Part shown: piece by piece, positions 5,285 through 7,077 of the stretch
How the letters are laid out: the number at the start of each line of letters is the position of its first letter
Position numbering within the stretch: the stretch's first letter is position 1
Translations under genes and position numbers: made by a program
Assembly: GCA_945947685.1 (NCBI GenBank)
Contig: CAMEYT010000016.1
Coordinates: forward strand, 1 to 7,077
DNA length: 7,077 nt
From: an uncultured Bacillota bacterium
Lineage (GTDB): Bacteria > Bacillota > Clostridia > Christensenellales > UBA1242
Direction: 5' to 3'
The notes under the pieces: generated by a model
What the model saw: the letters and a program-made list of their open reading frames with translations, nothing else
What the model was told of the DNA's origin: nothing
Database searches by the model: none

Positions 5285-6238
5285 ATGGAAACGTGCTACA
5301 AAATTAACAATCTAATAAAAAATGAAACGGGAGCTTTTGGATTTCGAAATTCATATTGCATACCTTTTTTATCTCTCCTATCAGATTATTTAGATAGCAG
5401 AGATTTACTTGTTCATTATGAAAATATGCTAGAAATGACATCGCAAGATATTATAGATAGATACACTCTATCTGATCAAGACTTGAAGTTGATTTACAGT
5501 AAATATTTAGCAGAAGGGATTGCTCGCGGCGTAACAGAGATGAATGTGCTTGCAATTTCTCCACTAATTTTAAAAACATTGTTTGAAGAGTATAAAATTA
5601 CAGGAAAAATTCTTGTTCGTGCGAAAGATATAGAAATCATTCCTAAAATTTATAAAGGATTTGATAAAAGCATAGGGTTGGCGATAGCCGTTGACCCATA
5701 TATAGATGGGGATGAGTTGACGAACGAGGTGTCAGAAATAGCTGGGAAATATAAGCTTCCAGTTTTCGTTACTTTATATGATAATTTGGAAAAGACGGGG
5801 ATGCTTAATTCTTTGTTTAATAAGCCTCCGATAAATTACATTGAAGATATTGGTTTACTTGATCGTGAATGTTATATATTTGGCGGAGTTTGTGCAGATA
5901 AAGATGATTTATCAGTTATGTCTGGATACAATGCAAAGATGATCATATCTCCATATGACTTCTTAAACTTAGGATATGGTTTTGTCAATGCTTATGCAAT
6001 GGAAAACAATGGTGTTGAAATTCAGCTTGCTTCGGCAATTAACAATAATATGGCAGAAGAAATAAAACTTTTGAGTGCACTAAATAGAGGATTTTTAAAT
6101 GATAGTGAGATTCTTCCGATTGACGAGATTTTAGAATTAGTGATATCGAAGAGGACACGAATTAGGTTAAATACAAATATTGAAGAAATAAATGATGAAT
6201 GTGATAAAATTATTCAAAGAATAAAGGAGAAAATATAA
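5285..6238 (+). CDS. Amidohydrolase-fold protein without metal ligands, likely a pseudoenzyme
   Basis: The 317-residue protein can be aligned by eye with SAH/MTA and guanine deaminase-type amidohydrolases. NSYCIPF (22-28) matches the NAHTHxPM strand. The stretch 71-112 matches the part around LRSGTT. PYIDGDELTNEVSEIA (138-153) and NYIEDIGLLD (184-193) match PYTCSPEL and YLDELGLL. GVCADKDDL (201-209) matches CVHLDDEDL, and NNNMAEEIKLLSALNRG (253-269) matches NNNLDMFEEMRLAAL. Every metal ligand is replaced: HxH by Y24-x-I26, the strand-5 His by T163, the strand-6 His by G200 and the catalytic Asp by A251. The flanking beta-sandwich halves at both ends are missing too, since the family is usually over 400 residues. 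Deamination or hydrolysis is therefore unlikely and the role is unknown. I prefer the ATG at 5285 to the TTG at 5282, since AGGAT is six bases upstream. Its 3' end holds the tex ribosome binding site. Confidence 0.62.
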   Translation: METCYKINNLIKNETGAFGFRNSYCIPFLSLLSDYLDSRDLLVHYENMLEMTSQDIIDRYTLSDQDLKLIYSKYLAEGIARGVTEMNVLAISPLILKTLFEEYKITGKILVRAKDIEIIPKIYKGFDKSIGLAIAVDPYIDGDELTNEVSEIAGKYKLPVFVTLYDNLEKTGMLNSLFNKPPINYIEDIGLLDRECYIFGGVCADKDDLSVMSGYNAKMIISPYDFLNLGYGFVNAYAMENNGVEIQLASAINNNMAEEIKLLSALNRGFLNDSEILPIDEILELVISKRTRIRLNTNIEEINDECDKIIQRIKEKI

Positions 6239-6239
6239 T

Positions 6240-7077
6240 ATGCAAATAGCAGAAAAATTAGCAAGTGAGTTTGGTTTGAGATTGGATTATTCAAACAATA
6301 TTATAAATTTAATTGATGAGGGATGCACAATTCCTTTTATCGCGCGATACAGAAAAGAAATGCATGGAACATGTGATGACCAAGTCCTTAGAGCATTTGC
6401 CGACAGGCTTAAATATTTGAGGAATTTAGTTGCAGAAAAAGAAAAGGTTCAAAAGACGATTGAGGAACAAGGAAAGTGGACTGAGGAATTAGCTAAAGCT
6501 TTGGAAGAAGCTAATACTCTGACTGAAGTGGAAGATATTTATCGTCCATATAAGCCAAAGAAGAAGACTCGTGCGTCTATCGCTATTGCAAAGGGGTTAG
6601 ATGGGCTTGCAGATGTGCTACAAGCTCAATCAAAATCTTTTGTTCTTGCCGAGGAAGCAAAGAAATTTATTAAAGAAGAAGTGCCTACTGTTGAAGAGGC
6701 AATAGCAGGAGCTAAAGATATCCTTGCTGAAAGAATTTCAGATAGTGCTGATTTAAGAAAAGAATTGAGAGAATTTCTATTGAATAAAGCAAAAATATGC
6801 TGTGAGTTGGTTGAAAATGAAAATAGTGCTACATATGAAACATATGCAGGATTTAAGCAAGAAATAAAGAATATACCTTCTCATAGGGTGCTTGCAATTA
6901 ATCGTGGAGAGAAGGAAAAATGTCTGAAAGTTAATCTTGAAGTTGAAGAAGAAAAGGCACTTAATATAATTAGAAAACATTTCAAGAAAAATAACCCAGA
7001 TACAGATGAAATAGTTGAAACTGTTATCGAGGACTCATATGATAGATTACTTTTCCCATCTCTTGAAAGAGAATGTA
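6240..7077 (+). CDS. tex: Tex, S1-domain RNA-binding protein, N-terminal 279 codons
   Basis: Tex is a widely conserved cytoplasmic nucleic-acid-binding protein, related to the core of eukaryotic Spt6, linked to transcription and RNA metabolism. The visible part matches the family well: IPFIARYRKEMHGTCDD (31-47), VEDIYRPYKPKKKTRASIA (97-115), RVLAINRGEKEKCLKV (216-231) and YDRLLFPSLERE (267-278). The window ends just before the YqgF-like domain, and the helix-hairpin-helix and S1 domains lie beyond it. Full-length Tex is typically over 700 residues, so well over half is missing. The ATG at 6240 has AAAGGAGA at 6223-6230, inside the end of the previous gene, with only one base between the two genes. 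Expression is therefore probably tied to the amidohydrolase-like gene by a shared mRNA and perhaps by translational coupling. Confidence 0.95.
   Translation, partial: MQIAEKLASEFGLRLDYSNNIINLIDEGCTIPFIARYRKEMHGTCDDQVLRAFADRLKYLRNLVAEKEKVQKTIEEQGKWTEELAKALEEANTLTEVEDIYRPYKPKKKTRASIAIAKGLDGLADVLQAQSKSFVLAEEAKKFIKEEVPTVEEAIAGAKDILAERISDSADLRKELREFLLNKAKICCELVENENSATYETYAGFKQEIKNIPSHRVLAINRGEKEKCLKVNLEVEEEKALNIIRKHFKKNNPDTDEIVETVIEDSYDRLLFPSLEREC

Noticed and set aside
6777..6980. Minus-strand open frame inside tex
   Set aside because: The frame of tex is intact and matches its family here. The antisense product is Phe/Ile-rich low complexity.

Overview
This strongly AT-rich window looks like chromosomal DNA of a low-GC Bacillota, most probably a clostridium, possibly an uncultured one. 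Three things support this. The SRP RNA is the long form with an Alu domain, as in Bacillus and clostridia. The run rsmE - mtaB - rpsU is a gene order widely conserved in Bacillota. The promoters fit the sigma-A consensus very well. Stops TAA and TGA are both used, so the standard bacterial code fits.

Layout. (1) Bases 1-398, minus strand: the 5' part of an unrecognised protein gene that runs off the left edge. (2) 399-479: a divergent promoter region in which the -35 boxes of the two promoters lie on the same base pairs. (3) 480-2471: murC (peptidoglycan precursor ligase) and rsmE (16S rRNA m3U1498 methyltransferase). Each is preceded by a promoter whose predicted start point falls on the start codon, with no ribosome binding site, so both are candidates for leaderless mRNA. 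(4) 2482-3716: mtaB, the tRNA ms2t6A37 methylthiotransferase, split by a one-base frameshift next to an A-run. (5) 3724-4016: rpsU (ribosomal protein bS21) with its own promoter and terminator. (6) 4081-4416, minus strand: the gene for the SRP RNA, convergent with rpsU, ending at a perfect 12-bp hairpin that can terminate in both directions. (7) 4505-7077: a protein with a HEPN-like N-terminus and two CBS domains, then a protein that aligns from memory with the amidohydrolase fold (SAH/MTA/guanine deaminase type) but has lost every metal ligand, then the start of tex, an RNA-binding housekeeping protein, one base downstream.

Most known genes here serve translation and protein export: rRNA methylation, tRNA modification, a small-subunit protein, SRP RNA, and Tex. 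murC is the exception. The two least understood genes, the HEPN-CBS protein and the metal-less amidohydrolase, sit next to tex and are the best candidates for something undescribed. I saw no mobile element, CRISPR array, tRNA or integration site. All family calls are from recognition of motifs, without database searches.
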